A stretch of DNA of 25,593 nucleotides, taken from Hepatobacter sp965661165. GTDB lineage: Bacteria > Pseudomonadota > Alphaproteobacteria > Holosporales > Hepatobacteraceae. Under the pieces are notes generated by a model. It saw only the letters and a list, made by a program, of their open reading frames with translations. It did no database searches and had not been told where the DNA came from. Shown piece by piece: positions 15,441-23,400 of the stretch (position 1 is the first letter of the stretch; every line of letters begins with the position of its first letter). The stretch is from assembly GCA_965661165.1 (NCBI GenBank), contig CBFICL010000017.1, forward strand, positions 1-25,593, in the 5' to 3' direction. A program made the translations under genes and the position numbers.

Positions 15441-15469
15441 ATTGTGGGCACATATTGCCAACATGTCAA
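15441..15469 (-). promoter_or_regulatory. Promoter-like element, shared TTGACA/GGCA type
   Basis: On the minus strand ATTGACA (TTGACA at 15469-15464), four bases, GGCA, and CACAAT at a 17-base spacing (15446-15441). TTGACA also occurs on the plus strand at 15476-15481, making TGTCAA-N6-TTGACA an inverted repeat that could be an operator. The gene start is 15405. Confidence 0.55.
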
Positions 15470-15488
15470 TAGTTTTTGACACTTCAAA

Positions 15489-15505
15489 GCCCCCAGAGAG
15501 GGGGC
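15489..15505 (-). terminator. Probable terminator of pepA
   Basis: GCCCCC/GGGGGC stem with a 5-base loop, followed on the minus strand by TTTG. It sits 33 bases past the pepA stop and before the promoter of the next gene. The T-tract is short. Confidence 0.55.
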
Positions 15506-15537
15506 AAAAGGAGCCCACCAAAAGCAGAGCAAAAGCC

Positions 15538-17004
15538 TTACAGCGTGAGAGAGGGCGCCATTTCGGTGGCCCAATGATAGAGCAAACGTAGCCCAAAGGC
15601 ACACCCACCTTCGGTCGCTACATCTGTATCTTTGGCGTTGAAGTCCACATTGGCAATGTCAATATGCGCCCAGGGGGTGTCGCCCACAAAACGCTCTAAA
15701 AAGGCCGCGGCGGTGCTGCTGCCCGCGCCAAAGCCGGGGGAAGAAATGTTTTTAAGGTCGGCCACACGGCTCTCCATGGCTTTGGTAAACGCCTCACAAA
15801 GCGGCAAACGCCACACAGGTTCGCCCACGGTGGTGCCGGCTTCATCTAAGGTGTGCGCCAGAGTATCTTGAGGTGAAAACATCCCCGCATACGATGGCCC
15901 CAAAGCAAAACGCATGGCGCCCGTCAACGTGGCCACATCCACCATGGCGCGGGGGGTGAGGTGCTTATGAGCATAATAAAGGGCATCGGCCAAAATCAGG
16001 CGCCCTTCGGCATCTGTGTTCAGCACTTCGATGGTTTGCCCTGACATGCTGGTGACAATATCGCCCGGACGCATGGCTTTACCTGACGGCATATTTTCCA
16101 CCAAGGCCACCACGCCCACGGCATTGATGGGCGCCTTGGTCAGTGCCAACGCTCGCATCAGGCCCATCACCACGGCCGCGCCGCCCATATCACCCTTCAT
16201 TTCCTCCATCCCTCGGGAAGGTTTGATGGAAAGGCCGCCCGAATCAAACGTGACCCCTTTCCCCACAAAGGCCAGCGGTTTATCCTGCTCTGCGCCACCC
16301 TGCCAATGCACCACGGCCAAGAAAGGCTCATAATCGCTGCCTTGCGCCACGCCCAACAGCGACCCCATGCCTAACGCGGTCATGCGCGCTTTGTCTAACA
16401 CCTCGACCTTAAGGCCCAAGGATTCAAAGGCACGGATCCTCTCCACAAAAGTTTGGGGATAGAGCACATTGCCCGGCTCATTCACACAGCTCCTCGCCCA
16501 CAAAACGCTTTCGGCCACATGGTTTTGCACAGCAAAGCGATGGGTAAGGCTTTCAGAAGTCGACACGACTGTGACAGTCTTAAGCGGCACCGCATTGCTT
16601 TTTTTATAGCGATCAAAGCGCCAACTACGCAGCATTAAGCCTTCTAACACATAAAACAGCGGGCCATCTTCACAAAAAGGGGCCGCCAGCGCCACCTGCG
16701 TCAGCTTGTGCTTTTCAAGAGCGGCAGCGGCCTTGCCACCCACCGTCAGGGCCTTTTGCGCAGAGGATAACTCATCTCCCAGCCCCAGCAACACAACCAG
16801 CGAAACATCCCCCTGACCATAGACAGGCACCACCTCCCCGGCCTCAGCCTTGAAGGTTTTGTTCTCTATTAGTCGTTTGATCAGCGCTTGGGTCGATGCA
16901 TCGAGATCGTCAAAAACAGGACCCAGCTTATGGTCTTTGCCCACGCCTAACACCAAGGTGTGCACATCCCTTGGCAGCTGAGGAGAGAATGTGATAGAGA
17001 GCAT
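15538..17004 (-). CDS. pepA: Leucyl aminopeptidase (M17 family)
   Basis: Cytoplasmic two-metal aminopeptidase that removes N-terminal residues from peptides; hexameric in characterised members. 488 residues from ATG 17004, near the usual 490-500. The catalytic C-terminal half is intact: VGKGVTFDSGGLSIKP with K249 and D254, then MKGDMGGAA, and the signature NTDAEGRL. The N-terminal domain is present. ATG 17004 has no good ribosome binding site; GTG 17019, five codons earlier, is the alternative. It diverges from tsaE with about 60 bases between starts, so the two promoters must share that space. In some bacteria PepA also binds DNA; nothing here tests that. Confidence 0.96.
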   Translation of the reverse strand: MLSITFSPQLPRDVHTLVLGVGKDHKLGPVFDDLDASTQALIKRLIENKTFKAEAGEVVPVYGQGDVSLVVLLGLGDELSSAQKALTVGGKAAAALEKHKLTQVALAAPFCEDGPLFYVLEGLMLRSWRFDRYKKSNAVPLKTVTVVSTSESLTHRFAVQNHVAESVLWARSCVNEPGNVLYPQTFVERIRAFESLGLKVEVLDKARMTALGMGSLLGVAQGSDYEPFLAVVHWQGGAEQDKPLAFVGKGVTFDSGGLSIKPSRGMEEMKGDMGGAAVVMGLMRALALTKAPINAVGVVALVENMPSGKAMRPGDIVTSMSGQTIEVLNTDAEGRLILADALYYAHKHLTPRAMVDVATLTGAMRFALGPSYAGMFSPQDTLAHTLDEAGTTVGEPVWRLPLCEAFTKAMESRVADLKNISSPGFGAGSSTAAAFLERFVGDTPWAHIDIANVDFNAKDTDVATEGGCAFGLRLLYHWATEMAPSLTL

Positions 17005-17064
17005 AGACAAGGCCCGCACAATCAGAATATGTCTTGGTTGTTACTTAAATGAAACAGGGGCCTT

Positions 17065-17574
17065 ATGTCAACGGCAAGTGAAAAATTGAAAAAAAATTTA
17101 CAAACATTGCGGCATTCACATTTTCTCAACACCTTTTCGCTTTGCTCGTGGCAAGATACAAAAAACGTGGCAAAGGCGTTAGGGGCATGTGTGAAAAAAG
17201 GCGATGTGGTGCTGTTATGCGGCGATCTGGGGGCAGGCAAAACAGCCCTTGTGCGCTTGACGCTTCAAGCCATGCGGGGTGATGATGTGAGGGTGCAAAG
17301 CCCTACCTTTCCGTTGATTCTCACCTATGACACACCACAAGGGTCTGTATGGCATGCGGATCTCTATCGCCTCTCCCCTGAAGAAGCGCCTTCGTTAGGG
17401 TTGGAGGAAGCATGGGACGAGCGCATCACTTTTATTGAGTGGCCTGACCGATTGGCTGTGTGTCCGCCCCATCCTCTTTTGCTGGATCTGACCGTGGATG
17501 CGCTGCACGGGAAACGCACACTAACGTGTTATGGCGAACGCCCTTGGCCGCAAAGATGGGGAGGCGCTGCATGA
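17065..17574 (+). CDS. tsaE: TsaE, tRNA threonylcarbamoyladenosine ATPase
   Basis: P-loop ATPase that works with TsaB and TsaD to place the t6A modification on ANN-decoding tRNAs. 169 residues. The Walker A is GDLGAGKT at residues 53-60; family features QSPTFPLILTY, WHADLYRL and FIEWPDRL follow. AGGGG lies five bases before ATG 17065. Its stop overlaps the next start as ATGA (17571-17574), so it is translationally coupled to amgK. TsaE leading a run of amgK, murU and addB is a familiar alphaproteobacterial arrangement. The N-terminus is about 20 residues longer than minimal TsaE, so a later start is possible. Confidence 0.95.
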   Translation: MSTASEKLKKNLQTLRHSHFLNTFSLCSWQDTKNVAKALGACVKKGDVVLLCGDLGAGKTALVRLTLQAMRGDDVRVQSPTFPLILTYDTPQGSVWHADLYRLSPEEAPSLGLEEAWDERITFIEWPDRLAVCPPHPLLLDLTVDALHGKRTLTCYGERPWPQRWGGAA

Positions 17575-18656
17575 CAAACTCGCTGCGCTCGCTCAACCGT
17601 GAAGATGAACGACGCGCGTTTTTGAGCAAACACGGGGCCGCCCAATTGCCTCAAGAACCTCTGGTGCAAGACTGTTCCAACAGGGTCTACACCCGCCTTC
17701 AAGGTCAAGGCATGTGGAACAACGGGCACGTGATATTTGTGGATGATCCTGATCCAGACAATGCCAAGCGCTTTGCTGACGTGGCGCATTATCTGGCCTC
17801 CCTGGGGCTTCGTGTGCCCAAGGTTTATGCGGCTTCAGAGCATGGGTTTTTGTTGATTGAGGATTTAGGCGAAACGCGTTTTCGTGACGTGCTGAAGGAT
17901 GATCCTTCAGCCCACGATGACCTGTGGGAAACACTCTTTGACACCTTGATCCACCTGCAGAAAGCCAGCCATCAGCCTGGTACTGATGCCTCTGCCTCGC
18001 TTTCCACCCTGGCTCGTCACCATGCCTCTGCGCCCCCGCCCTTAGGGGTGATGACGGTGGAGATGCTTCTTGAGGAAGTTGATATTTTTCTGGAATGGGG
18101 CCTTTCCTACATTGGACGATCTTTAGCTAAGCAAGAACGGCAAGAAGCGCGCCAGCTGTGGGAAGCGTTTCTAGCGCCTCTGGCTGACCATATGCCTTGT
18201 CAGGCGCCAGAAGGCTATGTGTGTGTCCACAAAGATTTTCACTCAGACAATATGCTGATTTTGGATGCTGAGGGCACGCAAGGGTGTGGTGTGATCGATT
18301 TTCAAGATGCGTTGTGGGGGCCGCCGGCCTATGACCTGGTGTCGCTTATTGAAGACGTGAGGCTGCCCTTTGACGGCCCGCGCATCACGCGCCAGAAAGC
18401 CCATTTTATTCACAAACAATCCCTGTTTACAAACCATGAGTGGGAATCCACCTATGATCGCCTCAGCCTTCAGCGCGCAGTCAAAATTTTTGGAGTGTTT
18501 TGTCGCCTGGCGTTGCGCGATGGCAAGCTAAAAAAGGTTGACTGTTTGGCAAATACATTTCTATTTATAGAGAATGGGTTGAAACACCCCGCAGCGAACG
18601 GCCTGCGCGATTGGTTTTTGTCTTTAGATTTTAAAAGACGTTTGGAGAGTTTTTGA
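17571..18656 (+). CDS. amgK: AmgK, anomeric MurNAc/GlcNAc kinase
   Basis: An aminoglycoside-phosphotransferase-fold kinase that puts phosphate on C1 of N-acetylmuramic acid (and GlcNAc) for peptidoglycan recycling, feeding MurU. 361 residues from the ATG that overlaps the tsaE stop. The catalytic loop reads HKDFHSDN with H220, D222 and N227; the metal-binding segment VIDFQDALWGPPAYDL carries D243; the nucleotide-binding N-lobe includes LLIEDLGE. An upstream extension of the frame into tsaE is not needed. Its stop overlaps the murU start as TTGA, so tsaE, amgK and murU are tightly coupled. The specific AmgK call rests on the DFQD..GPPAYDL signature and the murU neighbour. Confidence 0.9.
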   Translation: MTNSLRSLNREDERRAFLSKHGAAQLPQEPLVQDCSNRVYTRLQGQGMWNNGHVIFVDDPDPDNAKRFADVAHYLASLGLRVPKVYAASEHGFLLIEDLGETRFRDVLKDDPSAHDDLWETLFDTLIHLQKASHQPGTDASASLSTLARHHASAPPPLGVMTVEMLLEEVDIFLEWGLSYIGRSLAKQERQEARQLWEAFLAPLADHMPCQAPEGYVCVHKDFHSDNMLILDAEGTQGCGVIDFQDALWGPPAYDLVSLIEDVRLPFDGPRITRQKAHFIHKQSLFTNHEWESTYDRLSLQRAVKIFGVFCRLALRDGKLKKVDCLANTFLFIENGLKHPAANGLRDWFLSLDFKRRLESF

Positions 18657-19369
18657 TTGAAAATGCTTTGATTCTTGCGGCCGGCTATGGCAAGCGCATG
18701 GAAAATCTGACGCAAAACACGCCCAAACCCTTGTTGGTTGTGTGGGGCAAGACTCTGCTGGACCATATCCTCACAAAGGTGGTAAACGCCGGCATCCAGC
18801 GGGTTATGATCAATGTGCATTATCTGGCGCCTCAAATGAAAGACTATCTCTTGCCGTGGAAAGAGCGGATTGCTGATTTGATTCTCATTGAGGAAGACGA
18901 AATCTTAGGCACAGGGGGAACCATCACGAAGGCATGCCAATTTGTGGAGGGTCAGCCTTTTTTTGTCATCAATGGCGATGTATTGTGGCGCGAGCGGGCC
19001 GGCAGCGCCCTTCAAGCCATGGCCTCATCTTGGCAGCAAGCCCACACAGGGCTTTTGGCGTTGGTGAACCGAGACAAAGCTTGGGGCTATGATGGCAACG
19101 GTGATTTTTTTCTAGACGACGATCAAGCCATTGTGCCGAAACGCAATAAGCACCAGGTGGCACCTTATGTCTATGCGGGGATTCAAATTGTGCATCCTGC
19201 CTATACAGATGGCCGTGTTGCGGCTTCATTGCGGCTGACTGCGCCCTATCCCGTCAATCAACTGTGGCAACCGCAAATCCAGAAAAAAGAGCTGGCGGGC
19301 TATGTTTTCCCAGATCCGTGGTATCATGTGGGCACCAAAAAAGCTTATCAGGCTGTGGGCTATGTGTGA
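18653..19369 (+). CDS. murU: MurU, MurNAc-1-phosphate uridylyltransferase
   Basis: Transfers UMP to MurNAc-1-phosphate made by AmgK, giving UDP-MurNAc and bypassing MurA/MurB, the fosfomycin-sensitive route. 238 residues. The nucleotidyltransferase signature LAAGYGKRMENLTQNTPKPL is at residues 8-27, with the metal-binding NGDVLW later and the late WYHVGTKKAY motif. The start is TTG at 18653, overlapping the amgK stop; the resulting MIENALILAAG matches the family's N-terminus exactly where it should begin, and no ATG or GTG lies before the signature. The rare start codon and overlap suggest low, coupled expression. Confidence 0.9.
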   Translation: MIENALILAAGYGKRMENLTQNTPKPLLVVWGKTLLDHILTKVVNAGIQRVMINVHYLAPQMKDYLLPWKERIADLILIEEDEILGTGGTITKACQFVEGQPFFVINGDVLWRERAGSALQAMASSWQQAHTGLLALVNRDKAWGYDGNGDFFLDDDQAIVPKRNKHQVAPYVYAGIQIVHPAYTDGRVAASLRLTAPYPVNQLWQPQIQKKELAGYVFPDPWYHVGTKKAYQAVGYV

Positions 19370-19397
19370 GGTGTAAGCCTTTCCCCCCTTGTTAATA

Positions 19398-19482
19398 GCG
19401 CCAATGAAACCTTTTGTGATGAGGCATCAGGAAGAACCGAAGAAGCCCTGGCAACACCACGCTTCTCCCGCGATCTTGGCGC
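19398..19482. other. Nested inverted repeats, possible structured RNA
   Basis: In the 183-base gap between murU and addB, GCGCCAA (19398-19404) pairs with TTGGCGC (19476-19482). Inside it AGAAGC (19441-19446) pairs with GCTTCT (19461-19466). An alternative CGCG/CGCG hairpin at the right end could compete with the outer stem. No known riboswitch consensus is recognised. It could be an RNA control element for addB, a processing site, or chance. Confidence 0.3.
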
Positions 19483-19552
19483 GAAGGCTTGATTCTTAAG
19501 GGGGGTTCCGTCAAGGTCAAGAGCAACCGCCTATGCACAAAGCGCAAAGGTT

Positions 19553-22408
19553 ATGAAAAACATGGATCATAAAGCAGGCCTGTGGGCAATGCCGCCAGGT
19601 GTGCCTTTCACCAAGACATTGGCGCGTCATTTGTCTCATTTTGTACATCCTGATGCTTGGTCAGAGACCATCATCATGTGGCCCTATCAGCGCGCGATCC
19701 AAGATTTTTCCTATCATTTGTGTAAATACCAGCAACGCCCTACGCTTCTGCCGAAGCTCTATAACCTTAAAAATAGTGCGTCTCTTTTACAGGAACAAGG
19801 ATTACCCCCGCCTGTCTCTGAGCGGGTGCTCGCACCTCTTGAACGTTTGGGCTTGTTGCTGCAGCTGATTGATGAAAAAAAGCGTTTGACTGACAATCAA
19901 GAGGCCTATACTTTTCCCACCATGCTGGCCTTGGCCAAAGATTTAGGCGATATCTTGGATGCCGCCACCCTGGAGGGGGTGTCTTTTGATCGCTTGCATG
20001 ATTTGGTGCCTGAAACGTTCTCGCGCCATTGGCAAAAAACGCTTCAGTTTATGGACATTGTTTCTCATGTGTGGCCCAAGCTGATGAAAGAGATGAACGC
20101 CTTAACGCCCTATGCCCATGCGGTGGCCCAGAGCCAGGTGCTGGCTGATTATTTTGAACAAAAACAACCCAGCCATCCTGTGATGATTGTGGGCTCTACG
20201 GGCAGCGTGCCTCATGTGCGACGTTTGATGAAGGCTGTGCTTTCCTTGCCGCGCGGCTATGTCATCTTACCAGGGTTTGATCCACAGGCCCATCACGCAC
20301 CGCTTCATGCCACGCACCCTCAAAAAAACCTGCAAGATCTTTTGGCATTTTTGCATGTGAACCCGGCTCAGGTACGCCTTTTCCCCACAGACATAACGCC
20401 GCACCATACACAGCGCCAACAGATCCTCAGATCAGCCTTTCAGCAAGAAGATGAAGCATTGGCTCCTGATGTATCCAGCGCGCTCAAGGGTATGTCGCTT
20501 ACCACCTTGTCTCATGAACAGGAAGAAGCCCTGGCCATCGCACTCATCATCCGACAAGCCCTTGAGAATTCTCACACCTCTGTGGTGGCATGTGTGCCCA
20601 GCGCCCCTATGCGTCACCTTCTGACCGCACAGCTAGCGCGCTGGCATATTGAAGCAGATTATACTACGGGCATGCCCTTATCCGTGGCGCCATGGCCTCA
20701 GTTGGCTTTCTTGGCGATCGAGGCCGTGCTTTCTCCTCATGATATGACAGCACACCTGGCCCTGCTCAAACATCCCTTATGGTCGGCGCACAAACCTTCA
20801 CATCTTAAAGACCACCTGGTTCGTCATTTTGAGTGTGATATTTTGCGTCAACCAACGCCTTTGCTTACGCGAGATGACCTGAATGCGCGCATCCAGCAAT
20901 CGCCTTTTTCAAAGCGCTTTTCATGGTTGATGTCCTTTCTGACAGAGGGGTTTGAAGGTCTTGCTCGCCATAAACACATGCAACAATCCGCAGCGCACTG
21001 GGGGGAACAGCTGTATGCCACACTGCATCACATGGTGGGTGATATGTCCTCTTTATCTCCTGACGATGAAGCATTTCTTTCTCACCTCGACGAATTGAGC
21101 CAACAGGCGGCCTCTTTTTCCTCCCTCACGCTGCAAGACTATCGCGATCTTTTGGCGCATGTCTTAGCACAAACCACAACCGAAGGGAGAAAAGGGCAAT
21201 CTCGTGTACAGATTTTAAGCACGCGAGAAGCGCGCCTTATTCACGGTGACGTGATGATTCTCGCGTGTCTCAACGAAGGAGAGTGGCCCACCCAAACCTC
21301 TGATGGACCGTGGCTCAACCGATCCATGCGGCATCACCTGGGTTTTTTTGATGATGAGCGTAAGCAAAGCCTGCAAGCCCATGATTTTATGAGCACAGCC
21401 GCGGCCCCGCAGGTGTTTTTGACGCGCAGCCAATACGCGCAAGATGGCCCCACCTCACCGTCTCGTTTTCTGCTTGCTCTTGAGCACACCTTGGCGCAGC
21501 ATCACAGCGCGATACCTAAAGCCCCTCATCTTTTGGCCTGGGCAACAGCGATGGATGCCGCCCACGCACCGCCCATACGCACAAAACCGCCACGACCCAC
21601 GCCACCTTCTCAAGCCTTACCGCGCATGCTTTCGGTGACCGCCATCGAACTTCTCAGCCGTGATCCTTATGCCTTTTATGCGCGCTATATCTTGAATCTC
21701 AAACCGCTATCTCCTGTGGGAGGAGCGCTGGATGCTGCCTTGTTTGGCACACGTGTGCACCGCATGCTTGAGGTCTTGGCTACAGAAAAAAACCAAAAAT
21801 GCTCACGTGAAACATTAATGTTAAGACTTTTTGACATTGCGCACGACCAGTTCCACCCTTTTTGGACGTCACCGGTGGTCTCTTTGTTTTGGTGGCAGCG
21901 CATCAAACACATGATCCCATCGATCACCACGTTTTTGGCATCACAGCCTCTCACATCACACACGTACCCCGAAGTGGCAGGACGTATGACGGTGCATGTG
22001 GGCCAACCCGTCACGATTTATGCCCGCGCAGATCGCCTAGATCTTACACCTGAAGGTGCCCGCATTATTGACTATAAAACAGGGGCCGTGCCTTTGGACC
22101 GAGAAATTGACGAAGGATTGTCCCCACAACTCCCCCTTGAAGGTGCCATTCTTATGAAAGGGGGCTTTTTTTCCCATGTCACGCGCCTTCATGAACTTAG
22201 CTTTTGGCACCTAGGCACGCGCCCTTTGTGTAAATCCTTAACGCCCCCTGCATCCTATGCGCAAAAAGCGCTTGACCAGCTCGACGCGCTTCTTCGGCCT
22301 TTTTATGAACACAAGGCCCCCTTTAAGGTGCAAACCCTGTCGTCAAAGGCGCCTGTGTATCCTGTGTATGAGAACCTTGCGCGTACACAAGCATGGCAGC
22401 GTTCATAG
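19553..22408 (+). CDS. addB: AddB, double-strand break repair subunit
   Basis: Nuclease subunit of the AddAB complex, which resects DNA double-strand ends for RecA-dependent repair. 951 residues, usual for the alphaproteobacterial type. Recognisable family blocks: IIMWPYQRAIQDF near the start, VMIVGSTGSVPHVRRLMKAV with LPGFD, RVQILSTREARLIHGDVMIL with CLNEGEWP, the LSVTAIELLSRDPYAFYAR block, and FGTRVHRMLE. The C-terminal PD-(D/E)XK nuclease keeps IIDYKTG with D840 and K842. No Walker A is visible, as expected for alphaproteobacterial AddB. The start at ATG 19553 has AAAGG very close; ATG 19562 is an alternative. addA, normally directly downstream, is absent from this window. Confidence 0.94.
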   Translation: MKNMDHKAGLWAMPPGVPFTKTLARHLSHFVHPDAWSETIIMWPYQRAIQDFSYHLCKYQQRPTLLPKLYNLKNSASLLQEQGLPPPVSERVLAPLERLGLLLQLIDEKKRLTDNQEAYTFPTMLALAKDLGDILDAATLEGVSFDRLHDLVPETFSRHWQKTLQFMDIVSHVWPKLMKEMNALTPYAHAVAQSQVLADYFEQKQPSHPVMIVGSTGSVPHVRRLMKAVLSLPRGYVILPGFDPQAHHAPLHATHPQKNLQDLLAFLHVNPAQVRLFPTDITPHHTQRQQILRSAFQQEDEALAPDVSSALKGMSLTTLSHEQEEALAIALIIRQALENSHTSVVACVPSAPMRHLLTAQLARWHIEADYTTGMPLSVAPWPQLAFLAIEAVLSPHDMTAHLALLKHPLWSAHKPSHLKDHLVRHFECDILRQPTPLLTRDDLNARIQQSPFSKRFSWLMSFLTEGFEGLARHKHMQQSAAHWGEQLYATLHHMVGDMSSLSPDDEAFLSHLDELSQQAASFSSLTLQDYRDLLAHVLAQTTTEGRKGQSRVQILSTREARLIHGDVMILACLNEGEWPTQTSDGPWLNRSMRHHLGFFDDERKQSLQAHDFMSTAAAPQVFLTRSQYAQDGPTSPSRFLLALEHTLAQHHSAIPKAPHLLAWATAMDAAHAPPIRTKPPRPTPPSQALPRMLSVTAIELLSRDPYAFYARYILNLKPLSPVGGALDAALFGTRVHRMLEVLATEKNQKCSRETLMLRLFDIAHDQFHPFWTSPVVSLFWWQRIKHMIPSITTFLASQPLTSHTYPEVAGRMTVHVGQPVTIYARADRLDLTPEGARIIDYKTGAVPLDREIDEGLSPQLPLEGAILMKGGFFSHVTRLHELSFWHLGTRPLCKSLTPPASYAQKALDQLDALLRPFYEHKAPFKVQTLSSKAPVYPVYENLARTQAWQRS

Positions 22409-22608
22409 GCTTTACCCACAGCCCCCTATGAAGATCATTTCCTAGCAGTGCCACTATTTTTTCTCAACGAAAGAGGAGACAAACGCTTTTTATTGGTCTA
22501 TGATCTCACCATAGAGCCATATATAAGGAACAGACCGCTTTTTTCTTCAATGATGTATTTTTTATTACTGAACGCCCAGCACGGCAATGTGTTCAGGGGC
22601 AGGGTGTG

Positions 22609-23400
22609 ATGTCTGCGATCGCGCTTCATGTTTCTGGTGTTATCTGCTTGCTGGCAAATCCGTATGTGATTCTGGGCATTTTCATCTTGGGCTTTGTGAG
22701 CCAGCACCGGCTTCTTTTCGTCAGGTCCCTCCAACTGCTATTATGGATGATGGTTGTGGGGACCAGCCTTAAAGCCTTATCTGTAACCCTAGGCCTTCCT
22801 GCCCTTTTTCACACGAAGATCTTTCCCAGTGGTCATACCCTAACCGTGATGGCTTTTTATGGTCCTCTTTTATGGTGGCAACCACAGCCCCAACGCCCTT
22901 TCTTCGTGCTACTCATGATCGCCTATGGTGGGGCCATCTGTTATCGGGGTTATCATCAGCCTGTGGATGTGTTGGGGTCGTGGGTGATTGGGTTTATCCT
23001 GCTTGACACCTATCATAAGGTACGCATAAACACACGCAGCCAGAAAAAACATTTCCAAGAGAATTTGTGGCTGTGGGTCACAACGCTTCCCTTTCTTATG
23101 TTTTTGGCTTGGTCTGGCCCTGTGCCTGTCCACACGTGGATGGGATTCTATGCGCTTTTGGGGCTCACAGCTGGCACACGCCTTTACCCCTCTTATCTCG
23201 ATGTTCGCCTTTCCTTCATGCCCCGTGCGATCATCGTCTTGCTTCTTTTTTCCTCTTTTGTGGGTGTTGGCTTTTTGTGCCACACGTTAAGTTACTATAT
23301 CCCCCTTGGTTTGGCTCTTTTACCCTGGATCGCGGGAGGAGCAACCCCCATTTTCCTATGTTATATCTTGAGTGATCTCAGGAAACCCTCGCTTCCCTGA
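22609..23400 (+). CDS. PAP2-like membrane phosphatase
   Basis: 263 residues with about seven or eight membrane helices. It has the PAP2 core PSGH (in KIFPSGHTLTVMAF) and the third motif RGYHQPVD, with R and H closer together (two residues) than the common R-x5-H spacing. The first motif KX6RP is not recognisable; K is present in SLKALSV, but no RP follows. Members of this superfamily dephosphorylate lipid phosphates or undecaprenyl pyrophosphate at the inner membrane; the substrate here is unknown. A second hydrophobic half (about residues 150-255) lies beyond the PAP2 core. The start is ATG 22609, with AGGG upstream and a GTG just before it. It lies where addA would be expected. Confidence 0.78.
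   Translation: MSAIALHVSGVICLLANPYVILGIFILGFVSQHRLLFVRSLQLLLWMMVVGTSLKALSVTLGLPALFHTKIFPSGHTLTVMAFYGPLLWWQPQPQRPFFVLLMIAYGGAICYRGYHQPVDVLGSWVIGFILLDTYHKVRINTRSQKKHFQENLWLWVTTLPFLMFLAWSGPVPVHTWMGFYALLGLTAGTRLYPSYLDVRLSFMPRAIIVLLLFSSFVGVGFLCHTLSYYIPLGLALLPWIAGGATPIFLCYILSDLRKPSLP

Noticed and set aside
16016..16333. Long plus-strand frames opposite pepA and other genes
   Set aside because: They are complementary shadows of well-identified proteins.
17460..17570. Upstream extension of amgK into tsaE
   Set aside because: It lies wholly inside tsaE in another frame; ATG 17571 overlaps the tsaE stop as is usual for coupled genes.
19398..19482. Known riboswitch or SRP RNA
   Set aside because: The strings GCCCTGGCAAC and GGAAGAACCGAAG superficially recall SAM-I or 4.5S RNA cores, but the conserved cores and stem order do not match.
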